From: Thermoanaerobaculia bacterium
GTDB taxonomy: Bacteria > Acidobacteriota > Thermoanaerobaculia > Multivoradales > J023
DNA: 64,000 nt
NCBI GenBank assembly: GCA_030431255.1
Contig: JAUIJL010000007.1
Span: 186,001-250,000 of the forward strand
Direction: 5' to 3'
The notes under the pieces are model-generated. The model was not told the DNA's origin. It was given only the letters and a program-made list of their open reading frames with translations, and made no database searches. Both the position numbers and the translations under genes were made by a program. Each line of letters starts with the position of its first letter. Within the stretch, counting starts at the first letter, position 1. This document shows, piece by piece, positions 9,137 through 17,932 of the stretch.

Positions 9137-9982
9137 TCAGTGCACGCCGATGCGGCGTCGACCGCCCGCGTGGGCTGCCCGTTGAATCACCGACTCCAAA
9201 TCCTGCTCGCGCTTGAGCAGAACCCCGAGGAACGGCAGCTTTTCTTCCATGCTCGCCTTGGAGATGCCCGCCCGTCTGAGCGCGGCGATCCAATCAATCA
9301 GCTCGCTGGTGGAGGGACGTTTGCGCACCTCGGTCTGCTCACGCAGCCAGTAGAAAGCGATCAAGACCTGGCGCAGCAGCTCTTCCTCGAGGTCCGGATG
9401 GTGGACCTTGACGATGTCCGCCATCAGCTCCTCGTCGGGAAAAGCGATGTAGTGGAAGACACAGCGGCGCAGGAACGCGTCCGGCAGCTCCTTCTCGTTA
9501 TTCGAGGTCACCACCACAATCGGTCGCTGGTCGGCGGCCACCGTCTCCCCGGTCTCATCGACCAAGAAGCTCATGCGGTCCAGCTCGTGCAGCAGGTCGT
9601 TGGGGAATTCCATATCCGCCTTGTCGATCTCGTCGATCAACAACACCACCCGCTTATCCTGACGAAACGACTCGCCCATCGGCCCGAACTTAATGTACTG
9701 ACGGATGTCGGAAATGTCGTTGTCGCCGAATCGGGCGTCGTTCAAACGCTGCACCGTGTCGTACACATACAGCCCGTCCCGTGCCTTCGACGTGGACTTC
9801 ACATTCCAAATCAACAGCTGCGTCTCGAGCTCTTGGGCAATCGCCTCCGCCAAACGGGTTTTGCCCGTGCCGGGCTCACCCTTGATCAACAGCGGCTTCT
9901 CAAGCGCGATCGCCACATTGACGGAATCGCGAAGCTCGGGCGAGGCCAAATAATCGGCCGTACCTGTGAATTGATTGAACAT
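9137..9982 (-). CDS. MoxR-family AAA+ ATPase
   Basis: 281 residues starting at an ATG at 9982. Walker A is GEPGTGKT (residues 35-42), Walker B is 'VVLLIDEIDKAD' (about 112-123), sensor 1 is 'VVVTSNNEKELPDAFLRRC'. Length and motif order are those of the short MoxR ATPases that pair with VWA/CoxE proteins. It is the first gene of a two-gene operon with the downstream VWA gene. Function inferred from the family: ATP-dependent chaperone for assembly of a metalloenzyme or membrane complex in the cytoplasm. Confidence 0.93.
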   Translation of the reverse strand: MFNQFTGTADYLASPELRDSVNVAIALEKPLLIKGEPGTGKTRLAEAIAQELETQLLIWNVKSTSKARDGLYVYDTVQRLNDARFGDNDISDIRQYIKFGPMGESFRQDKRVVLLIDEIDKADMEFPNDLLHELDRMSFLVDETGETVAADQRPIVVVTSNNEKELPDAFLRRCVFHYIAFPDEELMADIVKVHHPDLEEELLRQVLIAFYWLREQTEVRKRPSTSELIDWIAALRRAGISKASMEEKLPFLGVLLKREQDLESVIQRAAHAGGRRRIGVH

Positions 9983-10107
9983 ATGCAGTGAAAGCTCCCT
10001 AGGGCGAAAATCGGATAGCCGATGGAAAAGGCCGCCAATCGGCCGGAGGGCAACACTACCAAAAATGCCTTGGGGGCACCGCCGGCTCGACCAGCGCCCA
10101 TGACTGG

Positions 10108-10914
10108 TCAGCGCAAGGACCGGACCTCGATCCGCTTCAGCTCCACGTTGGAAATCGCTTGCATGCGTTGCTCGACGAAATCCGGAGTGATGTGGTCGAC
10201 CCTGAGCTCATCGCCGGCGGTACCCAGATTCTCCTGGTCAAAGAACAGCAGGCCCCCGATGCGCCGGTGGTTTTCGGCGCGGCGGAAGCGCAAGCCGCCG
10301 GGGTTGCCTTCGAAGCTGTAGGCGAATTGCTCGACCCTGCCGGTTTGCGGATCCAGCCAATACATATACTCGTCGGAGGCGTCGGTGGACGAGCCCGGCT
10401 CGAAGGTGACTTTTACCTTGTGCAGCGCTTTGCCGTGCCAGCGCTCCTTGCCGAGGTCTGTTTTGTAGACACTTGGATCGTTGAGGCCGAACGGTAGGAA
10501 CGGAAAGTAGGTGCGGGCGCTGACCCAATCCATGTATTTCTGGCGTTTGGCGGGCTCGATGGGGATCGGCTCTTGATCCCGCCACACCTCGAGATGATCG
10601 TTGGACCACCGGACCCGCTGATGGGCATCCCCGGCACGTCCGGCGACCTCGAAATCGAAAAGGCCGCCGTCACGACGGGCACGGATGTGGAAGCAACCGG
10701 ATTTGGAGCACATGTCCAGCTCGGTTTCGCTCGAGCGGAACGTCTCTCCGCCATGAAATTCGATCGCTTGGTCGATGATCGCCAAGCGATCGACCTTGGC
10801 CTCGGCGCCGCCCACCGGGCTTGGACCCAGCGCAAGGGCAGCAGCGAGCAAGAGGACCGACGCGTATCTCGAGACCAAAACGTTGGAAACCACATCTTTG
10901 GAAAGTGAATGCAT
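10108..10914 (-). CDS. Secreted protein, DUF6503/LolA-like fold (hypothetical)
   Basis: 268 residues from an ATG at 10914, with GGAGCG upstream. Residues 1-36 look like a signal peptide (hydrophobic core 'VLLLAAALALG'). The mature part begins 'IIDQAIEFHGG' and continues with antiparallel beta segments, followed by 'YWLDPQTGRVEQFAYSF', the layout of outer-membrane lipoprotein-sorting-like or DUF6503 proteins that bind hydrophobic ligands. This is a resemblance, not a firm assignment. It is divergent from the pqqD-like gene, with about 185 bases between them. Confidence 0.68.
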   Translation of the reverse strand: MHSLSKDVVSNVLVSRYASVLLLAAALALGPSPVGGAEAKVDRLAIIDQAIEFHGGETFRSSETELDMCSKSGCFHIRARRDGGLFDFEVAGRAGDAHQRVRWSNDHLEVWRDQEPIPIEPAKRQKYMDWVSARTYFPFLPFGLNDPSVYKTDLGKERWHGKALHKVKVTFEPGSSTDASDEYMYWLDPQTGRVEQFAYSFEGNPGGLRFRRAENHRRIGGLLFFDQENLGTAGDELRVDHITPDFVEQRMQAISNVELKRIEVRSLR

Positions 10915-11100
10915 GAGGAGCGCTCCGCGGGGGGAGGATCGTGGATAGTTTGGGCGGCTTCGGCTCGGCGATCGAGGAAAACCCGGGCATCCTTTAGTCC
11001 GCGACCCGGATCAGCTCGGATTGGTGCAACGGCCAGACTAGAATAGCTGAGACCGGCGAGCTGTCGGTCGCCGGCCACCGACACCCCTTGAAAGGACCCC

Positions 11101-11391
11101 ATGGCGTTCCAAGACTTTCTAGATACCCAATTCGATATCGCCGACGACGTCACCTTCGAAAAACAGGAGGGCTTCGTGGTGATCAACGACCAGCGGCACG
11201 GCACGATCTTCGGCCTCGACCCCAATGCCACGTTCTTTTGGGAGGCTTTGGCGGCGGGTCACACCCCCGAGGTGGTGGTGCAACAAGTGCTCAGTCATTG
11301 CCCGGCCACCCGTGAGGAAGTGGAAAGGGATCTGGGGGAGCTGCTCGATCGGTGGCTGGAGCTGGACCTGGTCCAGGCCGCCTCTTCTTAG
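11101..11391 (+). CDS. Stand-alone PqqD-family (RiPP recognition element) protein
   Basis: 96 residues; ATG at 11101 preceded by AAAGGA. The sequence has the PqqD winged-helix pattern: 'VVINDQRHGTIFGLDPNATFFWEAL' region (Tyr/Phe-x-Leu/Asn-x3-Phe/Ala-x2-Phe-Trp) followed by 'TREEVERDLGELLDRWLEL'. PqqD proteins normally present a precursor peptide to a radical SAM or other maturase, or act as scaffolds. No radical SAM enzyme, precursor peptide or pqq gene is visible within 10 kb, so it is an orphan. Its neighbours are secreted hypothetical proteins on the opposite strand. Confidence 0.83.
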   Translation: MAFQDFLDTQFDIADDVTFEKQEGFVVINDQRHGTIFGLDPNATFFWEALAAGHTPEVVVQQVLSHCPATREEVERDLGELLDRWLELDLVQAASS

Positions 11392-11409
11392 ACGAGCCCT
11401 CCGCCCGCC

Positions 11410-12909
11410 TTAAGATCCCGAAGATTCGCCGTCCGGAGCCGTCTCCGCCGCGTCCTGCGACGGGCTTTTGGCCTTCGCCGACGGGCTCGCGGCTTCGGCG
11501 GCCGAGCCCAGGGGATGAAAGACGTCCCCCTGCTTGAACACTTGGCGCAGGATCATCTGCGCCGCCCCGACCGGCACCGTCACGAAGACCAAAGAAAACG
11601 TTGGATCCGCCAAACCGCTCAAGGACACTGGACCTGTCTCTATTTTGACGCTGGCTCCTTTGGGCTGTGAAGCCAAGATCGAGATCTTGGTCTCGGAGAT
11701 GCGGACCGGATCCACGTCGGGCATCCAGACCTCACGGCTGAGGATCTCGTCGATCTTGGCCTTCGGGAAGAAGCTCTGAAAGTCCAATCGACGTCCGTAG
11801 CTGGAGCGCAGCACCGGAGCCTTGCTCAAGATAGTGTCGTAATTCTTGGCGCGAAACGCCCCCTTCACCGCCCACGCGCCGTTCTCGAATCGGCCCAGAT
11901 TCAGGTGGCTGACCATCTGGCCGTCGGCGGCCTCCACCTCCACCTGACCGATCAAATCCCCCTGGACCGTGGAATGCTCCATGGAGACGGAGTCCTCCGC
12001 TTGGAAGGTCTGGCCATCGGCTTTGGGCACCAACATGGACAGCTTTTCGACGATTTCCACATCGCCGTCGGCGTCGATGCGATGAGCTTGGTGGGAGACC
12101 CCGAGCACGTGCTCACCGAGGCTGGCCACGGAAATCTCCTGGTAGTGGGGCTGTGGAAGGGGCTCGCCGTATTCCAACGTTTCCACCAAAGACTGGAAGA
12201 CGCCGAAGAATGCTTTGCTATAACCCACGGACGAGCTCTGGCAATAGACCGCGCGACGATTCTTGGAGGCGATGAGATGTTTGGCCTGCCCCGCCACCGG
12301 CCCGTTTTGGGTGTTGCAACGGTAGAGCCAATCCATGCCGAGGTAGGGCGAGCCTTCGAGCGCGCCGGCGGTGACGTCGAGCACGGCCTTGAGCTCCACC
12401 TCTCCGTATTGGGTTTCGATGGCCTCGAAGACGCCGTCGGAGAAGGACAACAAGGAACCCGCCAAGTCGAGATCGTCGGAATAGACGTAACACTCCGCCA
12501 GATTTTCAGGCCCGGCGCCGAAATCGAGCATCAGGTGGCGGGCGCCGTCCACCAGGGTCACGGGCTCGATCAGCTTGGCGGGCACCTTCGCCTTGAAGAA
12601 GCCCTGGCCGTCGGCCACCTCGATCGAAGGTAGCGGCTCCACCTCCCGCTCCAACAAGCGGTTGAGCCAGTCCGCACTCTCCGATGGAGGCAGCTCGGAT
12701 GGAGGCAGCTCGGACGGAGGCGGCTCGGTCTCCGCGAACGCGGCAGACTCGGCCGGGCTCGCCGGATCTTCGACTTGAGCCGCAACACTTTGAGCCACGA
12801 CACCGACCCAGGCCGTCATCAAGCTCAGCCCGAAGACCCAACCACACCGCGCTATCGACAATTTCTTCAACTTTCGGCTCCCGCGTCGGAGTTTGATTCG
12901 GGACGGCAT
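11410..12909 (-). CDS. Secreted hypothetical protein with a proline-rich linker
   Basis: About 499 residues from an ATG at 12909 (an in-frame ATG at 12984 would leave almost no promoter space before the divergent gene). A basic N-terminus and hydrophobic core ending in Ala-Ala-Gln form a signal peptide. A short repeat follows (Glu-Leu-Pro-Pro-Ser three times, about residues 65-80), then a large beta-rich domain with several Cys residues. I recognise no family or catalytic motif. The C-terminus is Ala/Ser/Lys-rich and low in complexity. It is convergent with the pqqD-like gene, with an 18-base gap. Confidence 0.72.
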   Translation of the reverse strand: MPSRIKLRRGSRKLKKLSIARCGWVFGLSLMTAWVGVVAQSVAAQVEDPASPAESAAFAETEPPPSELPPSELPPSESADWLNRLLEREVEPLPSIEVADGQGFFKAKVPAKLIEPVTLVDGARHLMLDFGAGPENLAECYVYSDDLDLAGSLLSFSDGVFEAIETQYGEVELKAVLDVTAGALEGSPYLGMDWLYRCNTQNGPVAGQAKHLIASKNRRAVYCQSSSVGYSKAFFGVFQSLVETLEYGEPLPQPHYQEISVASLGEHVLGVSHQAHRIDADGDVEIVEKLSMLVPKADGQTFQAEDSVSMEHSTVQGDLIGQVEVEAADGQMVSHLNLGRFENGAWAVKGAFRAKNYDTILSKAPVLRSSYGRRLDFQSFFPKAKIDEILSREVWMPDVDPVRISETKISILASQPKGASVKIETGPVSLSGLADPTFSLVFVTVPVGAAQMILRQVFKQGDVFHPLGSAAEAASPSAKAKSPSQDAAETAPDGESSGS

Positions 12910-13055
12910 CTTACGACGGAGGCCTCGGTTTGCCAAAAGCCGGGCTGGGCCGTGTCGCCCCCAAAGCTCCGCGAGTAGACTCATGATGGTGGATCGGTCG
13001 GTTTATGCTCCTTGGGTTGGATCGACTTGGATCTCGTCACTCCGGGGAGGAGCTC

Positions 13056-14405
13056 TTGCGAAGCCACGCCTTACCGCTATTCCTTCTTTTCATCCTGCTG
13101 GCCGCCCTCGGTCTGGTCGGCTGGCTGACCCACCACCCGGACTCGGAGCTGGTGGAGCGGGCCAAGGCTTGGCCGATCCTCGGCCCATTCGCCGCTCAAT
13201 TCCAGACGCTCTACGCTCCACCTGCTCCAGCCCGACCGTCCAACGCCGAGGTTGCGCATCCGTCGCCGCCGGCCATCGAGGTCTATGCCCCCCCGGTGCG
13301 AGACTACATTTGGGTGGAGGAGGGTCAGACCCTTTTCAGCGCTCCCCGACCCGGCTCGCGGGCACTCGGCCGGACCCGAGCGATCACCAATTTGTCGATT
13401 GTCGAGACCCGGGGGGATTGGTTCCGTGTGTGGTCGAACCCACTGCAGCTCGAGGGCTGGGTGCACTTGCCCGGTTACTACGACCGCGACCCGCCCCTGG
13501 GCATGGATCCCGAGCCTCCCGGTCCCCTCGCCCCCAGGAAACCCGATCCCGCCGAGCTCGAAAAGGCGCTGGACCTGTTCACGGACGGCCACCAAACCTT
13601 CCGGGTTGGACCGTACACCCTGCACACGGACGTCGAGGATCCCACCCTCATTCGCGAGCTCGAAAGGCTGGTGGGTCCACTGGATGCCGTCTACGCGCGG
13701 CGCTACGGCCGCGCTCCCATCGGCAGCCCCGCCGAAAGCTTGGTGCTCTTTTCCCGGGAGGCCCCATATCGGGTGATCCAACACCAAAGCCGCCATCTTC
13801 ACGGCTTGCAGGCCACGGGCCACGTCAGCCACGGCATGGTGTTGTTCTTTGTCGGCAAACGCCGTCGACACGACGTTCATTCGACCCTGGCCCACGAGAT
13901 CGGGCATTTGCTCAATCGTCGAGCGCTCGGCCCCGCCCTACCCCCTTGGCTCGACGAAGGCATCGCCGACGATTTGGCCAACGGCACGATGACGGCCGAC
14001 GGTCGATATTTGCCTGAGCAGCTTTCGGGCTTGAGCTTGGATTGGGGAGATCATCACACGTTCGAGGGCGGCTGGGCGTCACTCCTAAATCTCGAGCGGG
14101 CGATCGAAGACGGCAACATGCCGCCTCTCAAGAAGCTCCTATCCCATGATTGGCAAACCTTCATGGGATCGGAGAGCCGATTGAACTATGACGCGTCGTC
14201 GTTCTGGATTCGCTTCTTGCTCGCCGAGCCGCAAGGGCCCAAGGCCCAGGCTTTGAGGGATTTCCTGGGAGACGTCGCCGAAGGTAAGACCCTCGATCCG
14301 GAGCTTCTGCGCCAAAAGCTCGATCAGCCCTGGCCGACCCTCGACGCCGCTTTCCGGGCTTGGATCGTTGCCAAAGCCCGAAAGCTGCGCGCCAATCCGC
14401 CCTAA
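13056..14405 (+). CDS. Membrane-anchored gluzincin-like metallopeptidase (HExxH) with SH3-like region
   Basis: About 449 residues. I choose the TTG at 13056 because GGGGAGG lies 5 nt upstream and the protein then begins directly with a signal anchor ('ALPLFLLFILLAALGLVGW'); an ATG at 13005 lacks a ribosome binding site. A Pro/Ala linker is followed by an SH3-like segment ('TRAITNLSIVETRGDWFRVW', about 110-150). The peptidase region contains 'LAHEIGHLLNR' (HExxH) followed about 20 residues later by 'WLDEGIADDLA', which supplies a Glu third ligand as in peptidase MA/DUF1570-type gluzincins. Predicted to act in the periplasm or cell surface; the substrate is unknown. Confidence 0.8.
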   Translation: MRSHALPLFLLFILLAALGLVGWLTHHPDSELVERAKAWPILGPFAAQFQTLYAPPAPARPSNAEVAHPSPPAIEVYAPPVRDYIWVEEGQTLFSAPRPGSRALGRTRAITNLSIVETRGDWFRVWSNPLQLEGWVHLPGYYDRDPPLGMDPEPPGPLAPRKPDPAELEKALDLFTDGHQTFRVGPYTLHTDVEDPTLIRELERLVGPLDAVYARRYGRAPIGSPAESLVLFSREAPYRVIQHQSRHLHGLQATGHVSHGMVLFFVGKRRRHDVHSTLAHEIGHLLNRRALGPALPPWLDEGIADDLANGTMTADGRYLPEQLSGLSLDWGDHHTFEGGWASLLNLERAIEDGNMPPLKKLLSHDWQTFMGSESRLNYDASSFWIRFLLAEPQGPKAQALRDFLGDVAEGKTLDPELLRQKLDQPWPTLDAAFRAWIVAKARKLRANPP

Positions 14406-14417
14406 AGCTCAGTCTCC

Positions 14418-15542
14418 TCAACCACAGGGAAAAGCCTGGGTATCGGTCACCGCCGGGGCGGTGGTGCCCAGGGGATTGTGGTAGGTCCACTCCTCACCGG
14501 TGACGGTGTCGGTGATCAGAATGTCGTAACCCTGGTTGGTGTTGGCGGCGGTGAACACCCAATAAAAGTCGTTGATGGCACAGCCGTCGAGCACTTTGAG
14601 CATGACCTCCCAATTGCCGGGAGTGAAAAAGGCGTAGAGGGCCGAGTCGTTGGTCGGCGCGGTGGCGGGAAAGGCATCGTCCGCCGCCAGATTGTTGAAC
14701 CACGCCGCCTCGACCCGGAAGCGATCCCCTTGCAGCAACACCGGAGTCGGCAATACCTCGAGCTCGCTACGGGCCTGGAGATGCCCCCTGCCGTCGACCA
14801 CGTCGATATTCCACCTACCGGCCGGCAAGGGGCCGATCGGCCCGGTTTCCAACACCTCGAGCTCCGGAGGCGGCGGCAAAATCGGACAGCCGTTGTCCCA
14901 CGGGATGGTCACGGTACCGTCGGCGCCGTTCTCAGCGGGCTCGTGGGTCACGGTGATCTCGCCTAGGCTGGGGCAATTGTCGACCCGTGAGATGGTGAAC
15001 GACACGGCGGTGGAGGAATAACCCACTTCCGGACCTTCGATCCGATAGGACGCACCCAGAAAGATGGCCCCCAGCTCCACCGCCGCCTTCGGAGCGAACG
15101 GGAGGTTGCTTCCGTCTTCGTCCAGGAGGTCCACTACGACGTTCCAGGTTCCCTGCGACAACGGTCCCACCTCGACCGAGGCCAAATAGGGCTCCTCCGA
15201 GGGAAAGCCGAGCACGCCGCCCTTTTGAATCACCCGGATGGTCTCGTCCTCGATCACCACCGAACGATCCTCTTTGTGGTCCGAAGCTTGGAAGGCCACC
15301 GCCGTGCCGGCGATGACCAACCTAAAAGGATGACCGGCGACAGGAGAGGGCGGCTCGGTGACGAACTGTAGGTTGACCTGGGCCTGCGCCGGGCTCGGGG
15401 CGATCATTGCCGTCAAGCAGACTAGACAGCACAAGGCGCGGAAAAATAGGCCGGGGCACCATGGCGGGGAAATGGGCCTCTCACCTCGTGATTGACTCTC
15501 GGGAGCATAGCTGGGGCCACCATCATTTTGCACTGAGCGCAC
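14418..15542 (-). CDS. Secreted hypothetical protein with lineage-typical C-terminal domain
   Basis: 374 residues from a GTG at 15542; AAAGGAG six bases upstream makes this start convincing. The signal sequence follows an unusually long N-region (core near residues 33-54, ending Ala-Gln-Ala-Gln). Two beta domains follow. The C-terminal 120 residues contain 'RFRVEAAWFN', 'NWEVMLKVLDGCAINDFYW' and 'YDILITDTVTGEEW'. From memory, this domain is common at the ends of secreted proteins in Acidobacteriota, especially Thermoanaerobaculia; its function is unknown. Convergent with the upstream gluzincin gene (12-base gap). Confidence 0.75.
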   Translation of the reverse strand: MRSVQNDGGPSYAPESQSRGERPISPPWCPGLFFRALCCLVCLTAMIAPSPAQAQVNLQFVTEPPSPVAGHPFRLVIAGTAVAFQASDHKEDRSVVIEDETIRVIQKGGVLGFPSEEPYLASVEVGPLSQGTWNVVVDLLDEDGSNLPFAPKAAVELGAIFLGASYRIEGPEVGYSSTAVSFTISRVDNCPSLGEITVTHEPAENGADGTVTIPWDNGCPILPPPPELEVLETGPIGPLPAGRWNIDVVDGRGHLQARSELEVLPTPVLLQGDRFRVEAAWFNNLAADDAFPATAPTNDSALYAFFTPGNWEVMLKVLDGCAINDFYWVFTAANTNQGYDILITDTVTGEEWTYHNPLGTTAPAVTDTQAFPCG

Positions 15543-15716
15543 GATTATCTCCTTTCTAAAATGTGATTATAACATATCGACAGCCAATATTCTCCCCCTG
15601 TGAGCCCTTCTTCAGCTCTCCACCTCGCTTTGGATCCTCCTCCTGCTACCATCGCTGGGCTTTTGCCGGACTGCTTTTCTGGACTGCTTTGCCGGATTGT
15701 GAGAGCACCGCCGACC

Positions 15717-17075
15717 ATGGAACCCATCCCACGCAGCCGTAAGCTCATCTTCTACCTGCTGGCCGCCTTGCTCAGCTGGGTGCTGCTGGAGCTCGCGTTG
15801 CATCTGTCTTATGTAGCGCTCAAGGGACGGATGTTCCCTCTGAAGGCTTACCAGCTGGCCATGGACAAGGCGACGAATACCCGAGCCGCCGAGAACCCCA
15901 GCACATCCGACGTCCCCTCTCCCAAGGCCATCACGGATGGCACCACTGAAGACACCACCGATGGACCGAGCGGGAGATCCGGTGAATCCACGGAAGTCAT
16001 TCATCCCTATCTCGGCTTCGTGCTCGACCCCGAGCGCACCGCCGATGTTTCTTTCTTGGGTTTCCCCGAGGCCGACGACAACCCCTTCGCCCATGAGCCG
16101 GGAGTGCTCAATATCGCCATCTTCGGCGGCTCCTTTGCCGAAGGTGTCGGTCGATTCGGAGAGGATGTGTTGGTCGAGAGGCTGGCCGAGCACGGTCTCC
16201 GGGCCAGGGTGCTCACCGTCGCCATGGGCGGCTACAAACAACCTCAACAGCTGATCGCTTTGGCCTATTTGCTCTCCCACGGCGCGCAGCTCGACGTCGT
16301 GGTGAATCTCGACGGATTCAACGAGGTGGCCTTGCCCGAAGCCGAAAACCTTCCCCGGGAGGTGAGCCCCTTTTATCCACGCAATTGGTACCAGCGGACC
16401 CTCGAAGTGAAGGATCGGGAGACCCTTCGACGCATCGGCAAGATCGTTTGGATGCAGGATCTACGTCGCGCTTGGGCCGCCGGCTTTCAAAAGCTGCCGG
16501 GCTGGAGCGCCCTGGTCAATGGGTTGTGGCGCTCGGTCGATCGGGTTTGGCTGGCCCGCATCTATCGCGAAAATGAACGGATCCGTGCGCCGGAGACGTC
16601 TGGATCCACCGACTTTCGATCCGTTGGGCCGACCCTGGGCTCCCGCCGGCCCAATGTGCTCTATCAACGAATCGCCGACCATTGGGCATCGTGCTCCGTG
16701 CAGATGAAAGCCCTGTGCGACGCCCACGGCATTGCCTACATCCATCTGCTACAACCGAATCAATACCTGGAAGGCAGCAAGGCGTTGACCGCCCAGGAGC
16801 TACGGGTCGCCTTTCGCGAGGACCACCCCTACCGAGCCGGGGTGGTCCAGGGTTACCCCCTGTTGCTCGAAGCCGGCAAGAAGCTACGTCGTCGCGGTGT
16901 GGATTTCTATGACTTGACGCAAGTCTTCAGCAGGACGTCTCGCACGCTCTACAAAGACGATTGCTGCCACCCCAATCAGGAGGGCTATCGAATCGTCGGC
17001 CGGAAGGTGGCTTCGATCTTGGTCCGTCGTCTCGAGGCCCAGACCGAATCCGGGACCTCTCAAAAACCAGAGTAG
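15717..17075 (+). CDS. Membrane-anchored SGNH/GDSL-type hydrolase
   Basis: 452 residues from the ATG at 15717; an in-frame GTG at 15600 would precede the membrane anchor with an implausible extension. A basic N-terminus and one hydrophobic helix ('LIFYLLAALLSWVLLELAL') anchor the protein. After a Ser/Thr/Asp-rich linker the SGNH fold shows 'IAIFGGSFAEGVG' (nucleophile Ser block), 'NLDGFNEV' (GxxN-like) and, near the C-terminus, 'DDCCHPNQEGYRIV' supplying the Asp-x-x-His pair. It resembles the AlgJ/AlgX-like or DUF1574-type SGNH proteins that act on cell-surface polysaccharides. The exact substrate cannot be inferred. Confidence 0.82.
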   Translation: MEPIPRSRKLIFYLLAALLSWVLLELALHLSYVALKGRMFPLKAYQLAMDKATNTRAAENPSTSDVPSPKAITDGTTEDTTDGPSGRSGESTEVIHPYLGFVLDPERTADVSFLGFPEADDNPFAHEPGVLNIAIFGGSFAEGVGRFGEDVLVERLAEHGLRARVLTVAMGGYKQPQQLIALAYLLSHGAQLDVVVNLDGFNEVALPEAENLPREVSPFYPRNWYQRTLEVKDRETLRRIGKIVWMQDLRRAWAAGFQKLPGWSALVNGLWRSVDRVWLARIYRENERIRAPETSGSTDFRSVGPTLGSRRPNVLYQRIADHWASCSVQMKALCDAHGIAYIHLLQPNQYLEGSKALTAQELRVAFREDHPYRAGVVQGYPLLLEAGKKLRRRGVDFYDLTQVFSRTSRTLYKDDCCHPNQEGYRIVGRKVASILVRRLEAQTESGTSQKPE

Positions 17076-17100
17076 CTGCGCCCCGGCGGGACGCCATCGG

Positions 17101-17535
17101 TCAGGTCAAGGGTTCCTCTTCTCGCCAGGTGACCTCGCCGTCCACGTAATGCTCCCGCTTCCAAATCGGCACTTCTTTCTTGAGCCGCTCCAGGGCCGTA
17201 CGGCTGGCGTCGTAGGCCGCCTCGCGATGGGGAGACGCCACGGCGATCACCACGCTCGGCTCGGAAAGGGGAACGTCGCCGAGCCGATGCACGATCGCCA
17301 CCTTCAGGCGATCCCCCGCCGCTTCGAGCTCGTCGACGATGCGCTGAAGATTGGCCTCGGCCATGGTGCGATAGGCGCTGTAGGTCAGCCCCGCCACCGA
17401 CCGCCCGGCGTGATGGTTGCGAACCGTGCCCAGGAACAGCAGCACGGCACCGCACGCCTCAGACGCCACCAGCCGCTCCACCGCTGCCACATCGATGGTG
17501 TCGTCCACCAAAGCAGCCTTGGGCGAATCGTTCAT
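17101..17535 (-). CDS. moaE: Molybdopterin synthase catalytic subunit MoaE
   Basis: 144 residues. Family blocks are present: 'LFLGTVRNHHAGRSV', 'YSAYRTMAEANLQRI', 'HRLGDVPLSEPSV', 'VASPHREAAYDASR' and 'KKEVPIWKREHY', including the conserved active-site Lys residues of the last block. MoaE transfers sulfur from MoaD-thiocarboxylate to cyclic pyranopterin monophosphate to make molybdopterin. The ATG overlaps the stop of moaD as ATGA, and a GGAGG ribosome binding site lies inside the last moaD codons, so the two subunits are made together. Confidence 0.96.
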   Translation of the reverse strand: MNDSPKAALVDDTIDVAAVERLVASEACGAVLLFLGTVRNHHAGRSVAGLTYSAYRTMAEANLQRIVDELEAAGDRLKVAIVHRLGDVPLSEPSVVIAVASPHREAAYDASRTALERLKKEVPIWKREHYVDGEVTWREEEPLT

Positions 17536-17798
17536 CGATCGGCCTCCGGAGAGCCACCGGACACCGGCGGCAACAGCGCCACCTCGTCACCGTCCTTCAG
17601 CTCGGGGTCCTCGTCACGCACCAGGGTGCCGCCCACCGCCACGGCAAGCCGGTCCCAAACCGACTCGAGCACCGGATGCTTTTCCGTCAAAAGGGCCTTC
17701 AAATCCGACAAGCGAGCACCGTCGTCAAACGTCAGCTCCTGGGGCCCCTTGCCGACGATGTCACTGGCGGTCGCAAACGCGAGCAATTTGATCTTCAT
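17532..17798 (-). CDS. moaD: Molybdopterin synthase sulfur carrier MoaD with a six-residue C-terminal tail
   Basis: 88 residues from the ATG at 17798 (a TTG at 17804 is in frame). Ubiquitin-like MoaD fold: 'DGARLSDLKALL', 'LAVAVGGTLV', 'LKDGDEVALLPPVSGG'. The working end of MoaD is normally a free C-terminal Gly-Gly that is adenylated and thiocarboxylated. Here the Gly-Gly is followed by Ser-Pro-Glu-Ala-Asp-Arg before the stop. I read this directly from the sequence. Either a protease removes the tail, as known for other Gly-Gly carriers with extensions, or the tail is tolerated. The tail codons contain the GGAGG signal for moaE. Confidence 0.93.
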   Translation of the reverse strand: MKIKLLAFATASDIVGKGPQELTFDDGARLSDLKALLTEKHPVLESVWDRLAVAVGGTLVRDEDPELKDGDEVALLPPVSGGSPEADR

Positions 17799-17932
17799 GG
17801 GCAAATGCTAGCACCTAGACGCCCCGCTTCCACCTTTCTCAGCCCCCGGCGACGACCGCTGCACCGAAAGCCTCAGTCCAGTAAACTGCCCTAGTGCTCA
17901 GGCACCGAGAATGCCTCGATCGGAGATCTTCG

